A program made the position numbers and the translations under genes. This document shows positions 22,380 to 29,306 of a stretch of 39,305 nt of DNA, piece after piece. Numbering within the stretch: position 1 is the first letter of the stretch; the number at the start of each line of letters is the position of its first letter. The stretch comes from an uncultured Lachnospiraceae bacterium (GTDB lineage Bacteria; Bacillota; Clostridia; Lachnospirales; Lachnospiraceae), in NCBI GenBank assembly GCA_910587295.1, contig CAJULP010000051.1:1-39305 (forward strand). Direction: 5' to 3'. The notes under the pieces are model-generated. The model saw only the letters and a list, made by a program, of their open reading frames with translations. It did no database searches and had not been told where the DNA came from.

Positions 22380-23351
22380 TTATTCCTTTTTCCCCGTTCT
22401 CTTCTGATTCCAGAGCATAACAACCACCAATAAAACCCCCCATGTCAAATCCTTGATAAAAGAATTAACGTGAAGCAGATTGAAACCACTTGAGATTACC
22501 TGCAATGTCATGATCGAATACAAAAGCCCTAAAGCCTTTCCGCTTCCCCCAGAAGGACTGATCCCCCCAAGCACGGCAACCACCAGTGCCTGTAATCCGT
22601 AGGATGAGCCATAATCAGCCTTTGCCGTATTGATCCTGCTTACAATAATGATACCCGCTATGGAAGAGATCATCCCGCTAAGTATATAAGTGATAAATAC
22701 TACCTTCGTGTTATCCACCCGCGAGTAAAAAGACGCAGTGGAATTTGTTCCATACATATACAGATTAAAACCATACTTCGTCCGATTCAGCAAAAATGCC
22801 ATAAACGAAATCCCAAGAACAAACAAAACAAGCGGAACCGGTATCCCCAAAATACTGCCATTACCAATCCTTTGGAAAACTTCCGGAAATCCCGTAATTG
22901 CGGTTCCTTTTGAAAGTACAATCCCCAGCCCTGTAAACAGGTTCATCGTACCAAGAGTGGCAAGCATAGGCGCAATCTGCAATTTTGTGACTAACAGCGC
23001 ATTTAACGTACCGCACATAATCCCAATCACAAGAGCCATAGCCACGGCAAGCACCACGACCCCAAAAGACGCGCCGCTTCCCCCCCATGTCTTTAAAATC
23101 AACGCAGAAGAAATGCCCGCAAAAATCGCTGTACCGGTTACAGACAGGTCAATCCCACCACTGATCAATACCATGGCTGCCGCAATGGAAAGAAAGCCCA
23201 GCTCCGGAAGCTGCACGGACATAGACCTGAAATTTGCGGCAGTTAAAAAAGTGGAAGGCACCAGCACGCTCATAACGGCCAGCGCAGACAAAAAGATCAG
23301 GAACAGCCTTGCCAAATGATTGTCCATTACTGCATGTATTTTTTCTCTCAT
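22380..23351 (-). CDS. Sugar ABC transporter permease, RbsC-like (second)
   Basis: A 323-residue integral membrane protein of the ribose/AI-2 permease family with eight or more helices. The family pattern is AMVLISGGIDLSVTGTAIF (about 58-76), NALLVTKLQIAPMLATLGTM (about 117-136), and LQALVVAVLGGISPSGGSG near the end. Complete. The gap to the first permease gene is 12 bp. It pairs with that permease in one importer. Confidence 0.9.
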   Translation of the reverse strand: MREKIHAVMDNHLARLFLIFLSALAVMSVLVPSTFLTAANFRSMSVQLPELGFLSIAAAMVLISGGIDLSVTGTAIFAGISSALILKTWGGSGASFGVVVLAVAMALVIGIMCGTLNALLVTKLQIAPMLATLGTMNLFTGLGIVLSKGTAITGFPEVFQRIGNGSILGIPVPLVLFVLGISFMAFLLNRTKYGFNLYMYGTNSTASFYSRVDNTKVVFITYILSGMISSIAGIIIVSRINTAKADYGSSYGLQALVVAVLGGISPSGGSGKALGLLYSIMTLQVISSGFNLLHVNSFIKDLTWGVLLVVVMLWNQKRTGKKE

Positions 23352-23363
23352 CCCTTTTCCTCC

Positions 23364-24350
23364 TTACTTTCCACGGCTTGCTCTGTAACGGAAAATCTGT
23401 ATGGCCGTACCTAAAATGATGACCAGGCCCACCACCGCTTTCTGCCAAAAAGTAGGAATCCTTAACATAACAAGGCTGTTATTTACCATAGTGATAAGGA
23501 GCACACCCAAGATCGTTCCAACTGTGTTCCCATATCCCCCGCCTACCCTTGGTCCGCCGATCACCACGGCCGCAATGACATTCAGTTCGTTCCCAACCAT
23601 GTCATAAGGATTGCTCATACGCTGGAAAGATGCATGCAAAAGACCGGAAAGACCGGCTAAAGTACCCATAAAAGCATAAACAAATACTATGATCTTATTA
23701 TTCTGGAAACCTACCCGGATACAGGAAAACGGGTTTCCTCCCAGACAATAGATACTTCTCCCCAGCATGGTCTTTGAAAGTAATATTGTCGTTAAGACTG
23801 CTGCCACGGCCAGGATTATGATCCCCCCATGTAAGTTAGCTCTGCCGCCTGCGGCATTTTCAACGGATATCACATTCCATCTGGAAAAACTGATCAAGGC
23901 AGCCGGTATATTATTGACCTGTTTACTTCCAATAAAAGCAAGGCATAATCCGGATATGATATTACTGGTTCCTAATGTTACAATAAACGGCGGAAGCTTA
24001 CACTTTGCCACAAAAAAGGAGTTGCACACTCCCAGTATCATCCCTACCGCCATCCCGCATAAAAGCAAAAACCAAAGCGGCGCATCATTTACATATTTAC
24101 CAAAATACAGGCAGATCAGATGCATGGCAAATACTGCCACAGCCATAAACGACATATCAAACCCGCCAGAGATCAGGACCACCAAAACCCCCATTGCCAG
24201 TATTCCCGTTTCTATCATGCTCTTTAAGATATCAAACCAATTTCCCAAAGAGAAAAAAGCCGGATTAATGAACCCAAACACCACACAAAAAAGCACAATG
24301 ACCATAAACAAAAAAAATTCATTTGTTTTTAATAATTTTTTTATCTGCAT
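23364..24350 (-). CDS. Sugar ABC transporter permease, RbsC-like (first)
   Basis: A 328-residue permease of the same family: VLVVLISGGFDMSFMAVAVF (about 57-76), NSFFVAKCKLPPFIVTLGTS, and ELNVIAAVVIGGPRVGGG. The GGID-type core is GGFD here. The start is the ATG at 24350 with CGGGG 6 bases upstream; a TTG two codons earlier is possible. A pair of different permeases with one RbsA-like ATPase is the LsrCD arrangement. Confidence 0.9.
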   Translation of the reverse strand: MQIKKLLKTNEFFLFMVIVLFCVVFGFINPAFFSLGNWFDILKSMIETGILAMGVLVVLISGGFDMSFMAVAVFAMHLICLYFGKYVNDAPLWFLLLCGMAVGMILGVCNSFFVAKCKLPPFIVTLGTSNIISGLCLAFIGSKQVNNIPAALISFSRWNVISVENAAGGRANLHGGIIILAVAAVLTTILLSKTMLGRSIYCLGGNPFSCIRVGFQNNKIIVFVYAFMGTLAGLSGLLHASFQRMSNPYDMVGNELNVIAAVVIGGPRVGGGYGNTVGTILGVLLITMVNNSLVMLRIPTFWQKAVVGLVIILGTAIQIFRYRASRGK

Positions 24351-24362
24351 AGACAACCCCGC

Positions 24363-25856
24363 TTACTCTGCCCTAATCAAATCTTCTTCAAGCTCTTCCA
24401 CTGTCGTATCTTTACTTTCAATTTCCTTTGCAATCTTTCCGCTTCTCATCAAAAGGATGCGGTTACAGACCGTTAAGATCTCTGAAATATCATCTGAGAT
24501 CACTATAATACCAATCCCCTGACGGGCTAGATCCTTAATTATTTCATGTATCTGGTTTTTGGACCCTATGTCCACCCCTACCGTAGGGCAGTTTAAGATC
24601 AATATTTTAGGGTTCGTTGCAAGCCATTTCGCCAGCACGATACGCTGCTGATTTCCCCCGGAAAGGTCAGATGCCAAAACCTCTGGATTTTCCGCCGCAA
24701 TAGAAAGAGATGACAGCCAGCCCCCGGCCGCCTGCGTCAGTTCTTTTCTGCCACAGCATACTCTGCTGCCATAAGAATCCATAGAAGATACCGTAATATT
24801 ATCCGTCAACGGCTTTACAAGGAACAGGCCTTCGCTAAGTCTGTCTTCCGGTACATACCCGATACCGTACTTTTTAGTATCCAAAATATTTTTAATATCA
24901 GCCTTCCTGCCTTCCACCCATATGGAACCAGTATACTTCCCAATCCCAAATAACGCCTTTGCCAGTTCTGTACGCCCGCATCCAAGCTGGCCCGTGATAC
25001 CTAAAATCTCCCGGGAATAAAGGCAAAAAGAAATATTTTCAAATGCATTTCCCATGGAAAGATTTTTAACTTCCATCACCGGTACGGTTTGGGCCTCATC
25101 CTTTATGTATTCATAAGGGATACTCGGGATTTCCCTGCCTGTCATGTGGTAGGCAAGACTGTTTTTATCGAAATTTTCCGTTTTGTCATCTAATACCTTT
25201 TTACCATTCCTTAAAATAGCAATCCTTTCCGAAATCTGAAACACCTCTTCCAGCTTATGGCTGACAAAAATAACCGCTATCCCCTTTTGTTTTAAGGTGC
25301 CGACAATCTTGTACAATGCTTCTATTTCCTTATGCGTCAGGGCTGTGGTCGGCTCGTCCATGACCAAAAGCTTTGCGTCCTGGGCAATCCCTCTTGCAAT
25401 CGCAACAATCTGTTTCCCTGCAACAGACAATTCCTCCACCGGCCTTTCCAATGGGAGGGAAACCGAAATCCGTTCAAGAGCACTAATGGCAATCCGATCC
25501 ATTTTCTTTTTACTGATTATCTTATCCTTATCATTTGCCATTGCGGATAAGGCAATATTTTCCGACACACTCAAATTGGGAAATACGGAAAAATCCTGAT
25601 AAATGATCTGTATCCCTTCCCGGATAGATTCTGCCGGCGTGATTTTCCTGTAATGTTTTCCATTTAGGATCATCTCACCCTCATCCGGCGTATAAACCCC
25701 GGAAATAATCTTGATCAGCGTAGATTTACCGGATCCGTTTTCTCCCATCAGACAATAAATCTCCCCACTTTCAATTTTAAGATCCACATTTTGAAGTGCT
25801 CTCACTCCCCCAAAAGACTTGCTGATGCCTTTCACCTCTAAAAATGAACTTCCCAT
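24363..25856 (-). CDS. Sugar ABC transporter ATP-binding protein, RbsA/LsrA-like
   Basis: A 497-residue ATPase with two nucleotide domains in one chain. Domain 1 has Walker A GENGSGKST, signature LSVAGKQIVAIARG and Walker B LLVMDEPTTAL. Domain 2 has the usual degenerate Walker A (GQLGCGRTE), signature LSGGNQQRIVLAKWL and a Walker B-like LILNCPTVGVDIG. Length is normal for RbsA. It lies between the binding-protein gene and the permeases. It powers import of a monosaccharide-sized sugar or conjugate. Confidence 0.95.
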   Translation of the reverse strand: MGSSFLEVKGISKSFGGVRALQNVDLKIESGEIYCLMGENGSGKSTLIKIISGVYTPDEGEMILNGKHYRKITPAESIREGIQIIYQDFSVFPNLSVSENIALSAMANDKDKIISKKKMDRIAISALERISVSLPLERPVEELSVAGKQIVAIARGIAQDAKLLVMDEPTTALTHKEIEALYKIVGTLKQKGIAVIFVSHKLEEVFQISERIAILRNGKKVLDDKTENFDKNSLAYHMTGREIPSIPYEYIKDEAQTVPVMEVKNLSMGNAFENISFCLYSREILGITGQLGCGRTELAKALFGIGKYTGSIWVEGRKADIKNILDTKKYGIGYVPEDRLSEGLFLVKPLTDNITVSSMDSYGSRVCCGRKELTQAAGGWLSSLSIAAENPEVLASDLSGGNQQRIVLAKWLATNPKILILNCPTVGVDIGSKNQIHEIIKDLARQGIGIIVISDDISEILTVCNRILLMRSGKIAKEIESKDTTVEELEEDLIRAE

Positions 25857-25878
25857 AAAATACCGCTCCTGTCATGGA

Positions 25879-25901
25879 CAGGATATGCTTCGCATATCCT
25901 G
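25879..25901 (-). promoter_or_regulatory. Intercistronic mRNA hairpin after the binding-protein gene
   Basis: CAGGATATGC (25879-25888) pairs with GCATATCCTG (25892-25901) across a 3-base loop, 10 perfect pairs, in the 64-bp gap between the binding-protein and ATPase genes. No T-run follows on the minus strand. It would protect the upstream mRNA 3' end and give more binding protein than membrane parts, as is common in ABC import operons. Confidence 0.55.
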
Positions 25902-25920
25902 CCCTAAAATGAGTCATGGC

Positions 25921-26790
25921 TTATTGTGTAATATAAGGATCTGCGTCCTTATTGTCTTTTGTGATATCAATCCATGCCGTACCATATATTACATGCCCGT
26001 CAACCGTTACGCTTTCATATCCTTCTGCCCCCAGATTATCACCGGTCTTCACTTCGCCGCCCTGCGCCAGGATTCTGGTGGCTTCACACATAGCATAGCT
26101 TGTCTGTTCCGTATCCCAAAGGCTGATCATGTCAATCGCTCCGGTATCAAGGTAATTTCCTGCCACGTCAACGATACTTGTTCCAACAATAGATATGGTA
26201 TCTTCCATGCCGGCTTCTTCCACTGCCAGCGCCGCACCTGCCGGGTCAATAACGGAACATCCGATGATCCCTTTTAAATCCGGATAAGTTTTGATCAACT
26301 CTTTTGTCTTATTATAGGCTGTATCATGGTCTTCCCCGGACTCCACATAGTCTGCGACAAGATGCATGTCCGGATAATTAGCTTCCTGATACGCAACTGC
26401 CGCATCCGCCCATTCTACATGAGTCTGTGCCTGCACGGAGCCAAGAATCACTGCATCTTTCGCTTTTTTAAACGCAACCTCCAGCGTTTCCGTAGAATTA
26501 GGAACCACGTGTATCGCACTTACGCCTTCCGTGATTGCATCCTCAACGGACTGGAGCTGTAAGGCCGCATCTGCAGTGGAGGGGCCGCTTTGATAATAAG
26601 TTCCTCCATGTTCCCCAACCCATTTTTCGAGCCCCGGCAGCATCTGGTCAAACCATGCCGTTCCAAGGAGCTTAGGAATATTGACAATGGTCATATCGTC
26701 TGCTTTTGGATCTTTCGTGCTGCCACAACCCGTAAAAAGTACTGTAAACATTGCTGCTGCCATAATTACTGTTAATAACTTCCTCTTCAT
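25921..26790 (-). CDS. Sugar-binding lipoprotein (LsrB/RbsB type), apparent internal deletion
   Basis: A 289-residue extracellular binding protein. The signal peptide ends in a lipobox LFTGC with Cys22 as lipid anchor. The fold family is periplasmic binding protein type 1 near LsrB/RhaS (GVSAIHVVPNSTETLEVAFKK, EWADAAVAYQEANYPDMHLV, ESGEDHDTAYNKTKELI, LKGIIGC). Relatives have about 340 residues. Directly after FKKAKDA the usual GI-x-V(I/V)THE segment is missing and the frame resumes at VILGSVQAQTH, so about 45 residues seem deleted between the lobes. The product may not bind ligand. It is encoded between the creatininase-family and ATPase genes. Confidence 0.8.
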   Translation of the reverse strand: MKRKLLTVIMAAAMFTVLFTGCGSTKDPKADDMTIVNIPKLLGTAWFDQMLPGLEKWVGEHGGTYYQSGPSTADAALQLQSVEDAITEGVSAIHVVPNSTETLEVAFKKAKDAVILGSVQAQTHVEWADAAVAYQEANYPDMHLVADYVESGEDHDTAYNKTKELIKTYPDLKGIIGCSVIDPAGAALAVEEAGMEDTISIVGTSIVDVAGNYLDTGAIDMISLWDTEQTSYAMCEATRILAQGGEVKTGDNLGAEGYESVTVDGHVIYGTAWIDITKDNKDADPYITQ

Positions 26791-26808
26791 CTTTCTTCCT
26801 CCTGACCT

Positions 26809-27591
26809 TTAATATTGAAAACCCAGCACCTCCACCACGATTTTCTCCAGTTTATCTGTTGCATATTGAAGCATTTCTTTTCCCTTTTGGGCCGATGCGC
26901 TGACCGGACACCCAATCACTCCGCTCTTGGTCACGTCTTTTGTCTCCCACCCCATAGTGATCGGTCCGAACAAAGATACAAATTCCTTTCCCTCAAACAT
27001 CCCATCCGGCGTTTCATCGGCTATGGCACTCTCATCCACCGTTTCCGGCGCAATCTCCATCATCAGGGATGTTTCCAGCTCACAGGCATGGAAAACGCCA
27101 TAGGGGCTGTGAGAATCTTTCTTTTCCGAAAGCAGCTCCTGCCAAAAAGACGTAAACCACCAATCAAATACATAAACTTCCACTTTATGCTTGATCCTTA
27201 TATCCCTGGAGATTAAATTCAAAAGATCCGTGTTTCCTCCATGGGCATTGACAAGCATGATTTTTTGAAACCCGTGGGCAGTTATACTGTCTGTCAATTC
27301 CTCCACCATATGATACAAAGTCATTGCCTTAAAAGTAAGAGTTCCCGGAAAGCTCATATGTTCATTGCTTTTACCCACCCAGATCTGCGGGGCGATGACC
27401 ACATTTCCCTGAGGCATATCCTTTTCTTTAGCAAACTTTTTTAAAAGAGCTTCTAAGATCATGCTGTCCGTTCCTACCGGAAGATGTTTCCCATGCTGCT
27501 CCGTTGCGGCTATGGGGAGCAGAACAATGCTTTTTTCTTTGTCCATCTTTTCAAAATCAACACTGATTATATTTTTCCAATATTGAACCAT
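26809..27591 (-). CDS. Creatininase family amidohydrolase
   Basis: A 260-residue metal-dependent amidohydrolase. The N-terminal metal motif is TEQHGKHLPVGTD (E31, H33, D42) and the second is VNAHGGN (H118); a conserved glutamate follows in ACELETSL (E172). Creatininase, MftE peptidase and the FAPy deformylase ArfB belong to this family, all of which cleave a small amide or C-N bond. In this operon it would act on an imported conjugate. The gene is 18 bp upstream of the binding-protein gene. Substrate not readable from sequence. Confidence 0.9.
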   Translation of the reverse strand: MVQYWKNIISVDFEKMDKEKSIVLLPIAATEQHGKHLPVGTDSMILEALLKKFAKEKDMPQGNVVIAPQIWVGKSNEHMSFPGTLTFKAMTLYHMVEELTDSITAHGFQKIMLVNAHGGNTDLLNLISRDIRIKHKVEVYVFDWWFTSFWQELLSEKKDSHSPYGVFHACELETSLMMEIAPETVDESAIADETPDGMFEGKEFVSLFGPITMGWETKDVTKSGVIGCPVSASAQKGKEMLQYATDKLEKIVVEVLGFQY

Positions 27592-27605
27592 TTTAGCCCT
27601 CTTTT

Positions 27606-28411
27606 CTACCTGATACCGTGAACTTTTTCCATAAATCTTGCAACCCTGTCATACTCTACAAAGTTTTCAAATTTGCCGTCTTTTTTGAAATAAGTTCCCA
27701 CAACCGCCCCATCTGCCACGGAAAGCTGTGTCTCTACCGTCTCTAACTTACATCCCGTGTTGCAAAATACATAGGTGTCAGGCAGCATATCCTTGATTCT
27801 CTTTAAAAGGGAAGTATCCGTGTTCGCCCCAGCCGTGGCCCCTGACACCAAAAGCGCATCCGGCTTATTATTAAAGACATTGGTCTTGGCTATATCTTCC
27901 AGTTTTCTGTCTCCAAGATAAACTGCCGCTTCCGGATAGATGTTGTATAGCAGCTTCACTTTATCCTTAAGCCAAGCCTTTTTTTATGCCTGCTGATTTC
28001 ACCGGCATCATTATCCCACAATCCTAAATCCCCTGCATATACGCCGCTCATGACCTCCCTGATAAAACAGGCTCCTGTAGCTGCCGCCAAATCCAAAGAC
28101 GCATAAGGATCCCAAAGTACATTCACCCCAAAAGGGATCTTGATCTCCGACTTTAATTCCCCGATCACCCTTGCCATTGCCGCTGTAGTCTCCGGCTTTA
28201 CCTTCTTAAGATACGGCAGGGAAAATTCGTTAGAAAACATCACCGCATCCACGCCGCCTTCCTGCAGAGCCAAAAAATCTTCCCTCGCCTTGGTGACTAT
28301 GTACTCCATCCCCCTTCCTTCATCATAGTCCAAATCCCCCGGAAGGGCCCTTAAATGGCACATAGCAATGATCGGCTTTTCTGTTCCAAATAATTCTGTC
28401 GCCCAATTCAT
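27606..28411 (-). pseudogene. BtpA/SgcQ family TIM-barrel protein, split by a frameshift
   Basis: Two adjacent frames make one BtpA/SgcQ protein of about 268 residues. The first (28411-27956; GTEKPIIAMCHLRALPGD, GGVDAVMFSNEFSLPY, IPFGVNVLWDPYASLDLA) ends RLGLRIK-stop. The second (27959-27606) begins KLLYNIYPEAAVYLG and ends with DGAVVGTYFKKDGKFEN. Adding one G at about 27965 restores AGG GAT AAA GTG AAG (RDKVK) and the full barrel. The stop TGA overlaps a GTG (GTGA), so the second half could be translated by coupling. SgcQ is annotated as a putative nucleosidase in E. coli; the reaction is not established. First gene of the operon. Confidence 0.8.
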
Positions 28412-28461
28412 ATTTACCTCTTTCTCCTTTTCCGTGAAAACACTTCCTGATTTTGATAAAA

Positions 28462-28500
28462 AAAGATGTCACAAAATTCCGCGGTTTTTGTAACATCTTT
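28462..28500 (-). terminator. Terminator-like hairpin in the operon's 5' end
   Basis: AAAGATGTTACAAAA and TTTTGTGACATCTTT (minus strand) form a 15-bp stem with one mismatch around a 9-base loop, followed by a T-run. It is a strong intrinsic terminator, but it lies just downstream of a TATAAT box and 50 bp upstream of the BtpA start. It may end the phosphoribosyltransferase unit, or act as an attenuator or operator of the sgc-like operon. Confidence 0.6.
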
Positions 28501-28511
28501 GTTTTGATTTT

Positions 28512-28539
28512 ATTATAAAATTTTCAAATAATACTTCAA
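28512..28539 (-). promoter_or_regulatory. Candidate promoter of the sgc-like operon
   Basis: On the minus strand TTGAAG (28534-28539), a 16-bp spacer and TATAAT (28512-28517). The start of transcription would be near 28505, so the terminator-like hairpin forms the very 5' end of the transcript. Confidence 0.5.
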
Positions 28540-28663
28540 TACTTTGCACATTATTTCATTTTTCACATGCAACTTTGTAAAATTTCCATGTTCAGAAAAA
28601 TTCATGTTTTTATTAATTTGTAACATATGAACAAAAAAATGAAAAATTTTGTCGTTTGTGTGA

Positions 28664-28698
28664 TCATTTCCTGTTCATTTCCTGCTCATTTGTTCATT
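28664..28698. repeat. Tandem 11-bp direct repeats
   Basis: TCATTTCCTGT (28664-28674), TCATTTCCTGC (28675-28685), then shorter TCATTTGT (28686-28693) and TCATTTT. Iterated short direct repeats upstream of a sugar operon suit a DeoR-type repressor. They end at the phosphoribosyltransferase stop codon. Confidence 0.45.
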
Positions 28699-29268
28699 TT
28701 ACAAGCATGGATGATAGCCTTGGGCTCCACTTCTCTGAAATAAAGGGAGCTTTTCCAGGAAAATAATGTCATCCCGATCCGCTGCCTGTCCTTCCGCTAA
28801 CATACACACCTTATATTTCACGTCGGCCCCTGCCCTTTTGACAAGCTTTTCAATTGCCTTTAAAGATTCCCCTGTGGAGATCACATCGTCCACAATGCAG
28901 ACCGATTTTCCTTTAATCTTTTCCGCATCCTTTTCGTCAAGATATAAATGCTGGCTCTCCTTGGTGGTGATTGACTTGACCACCTCACATAAAGGATCCC
29001 GCATATAAGTCTTCACGCTTTTTCTTAAGACAACGTATTCCTTCAATCCCATTTCCCGGCTCATTTCATAGGAAAGCGGTATCCCTTTCGCTTCGGCGGT
29101 AACAAGATAATCCACCTCTTTCATTCTCCCGGCAAGTTCTTTTCCCGCCCTGCTGATCAGCTCCACATCCCCTAAGATGACAAAACTCGCATAAGCCATT
29201 TCACGGTCAATGGGGATAAGAGGTAACTTCCGCCTCACCCCAAGCAGTTCTAATTCATAATAATCCAT
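28699..29268 (-). CDS. Phosphoribosyltransferase family protein (adenine PRT-like)
   Basis: A 189-residue type I phosphoribosyltransferase, which would join a purine-like base to PRPP. The PRPP loop is at about residues 122-134 (VCIVDDVISTGES), and YLVTAEAKGIPLSYEMS with VLRKSVKTYM matches the adenine/xanthine PRT group. The start is the ATG at 29266-29268; AAGGGG lies 9 bases upstream. The longer frame overlaps the GH127 gene and is not used. It follows the GH127 gene by 38 bp. If the BtpA enzyme is a nucleosidase, base salvage would link the two, but this is speculation. Confidence 0.85.
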   Translation of the reverse strand: MDYYELELLGVRRKLPLIPIDREMAYASFVILGDVELISRAGKELAGRMKEVDYLVTAEAKGIPLSYEMSREMGLKEYVVLRKSVKTYMRDPLCEVVKSITTKESQHLYLDEKDAEKIKGKSVCIVDDVISTGESLKAIEKLVKRAGADVKYKVCMLAEGQAADRDDIIFLEKLPLFQRSGAQGYHPCL

Positions 29269-29306
29269 TTCCTTTATCCCCTTCCCGCAATTTATTTGGT
29301 GCTGTC

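Noticed and set aside
23767..24522. 251-codon plus-strand frame opposite the permease
   Set aside because: Shadow of a membrane protein gene, shown by its Ile/Thr/Pro-rich composition.
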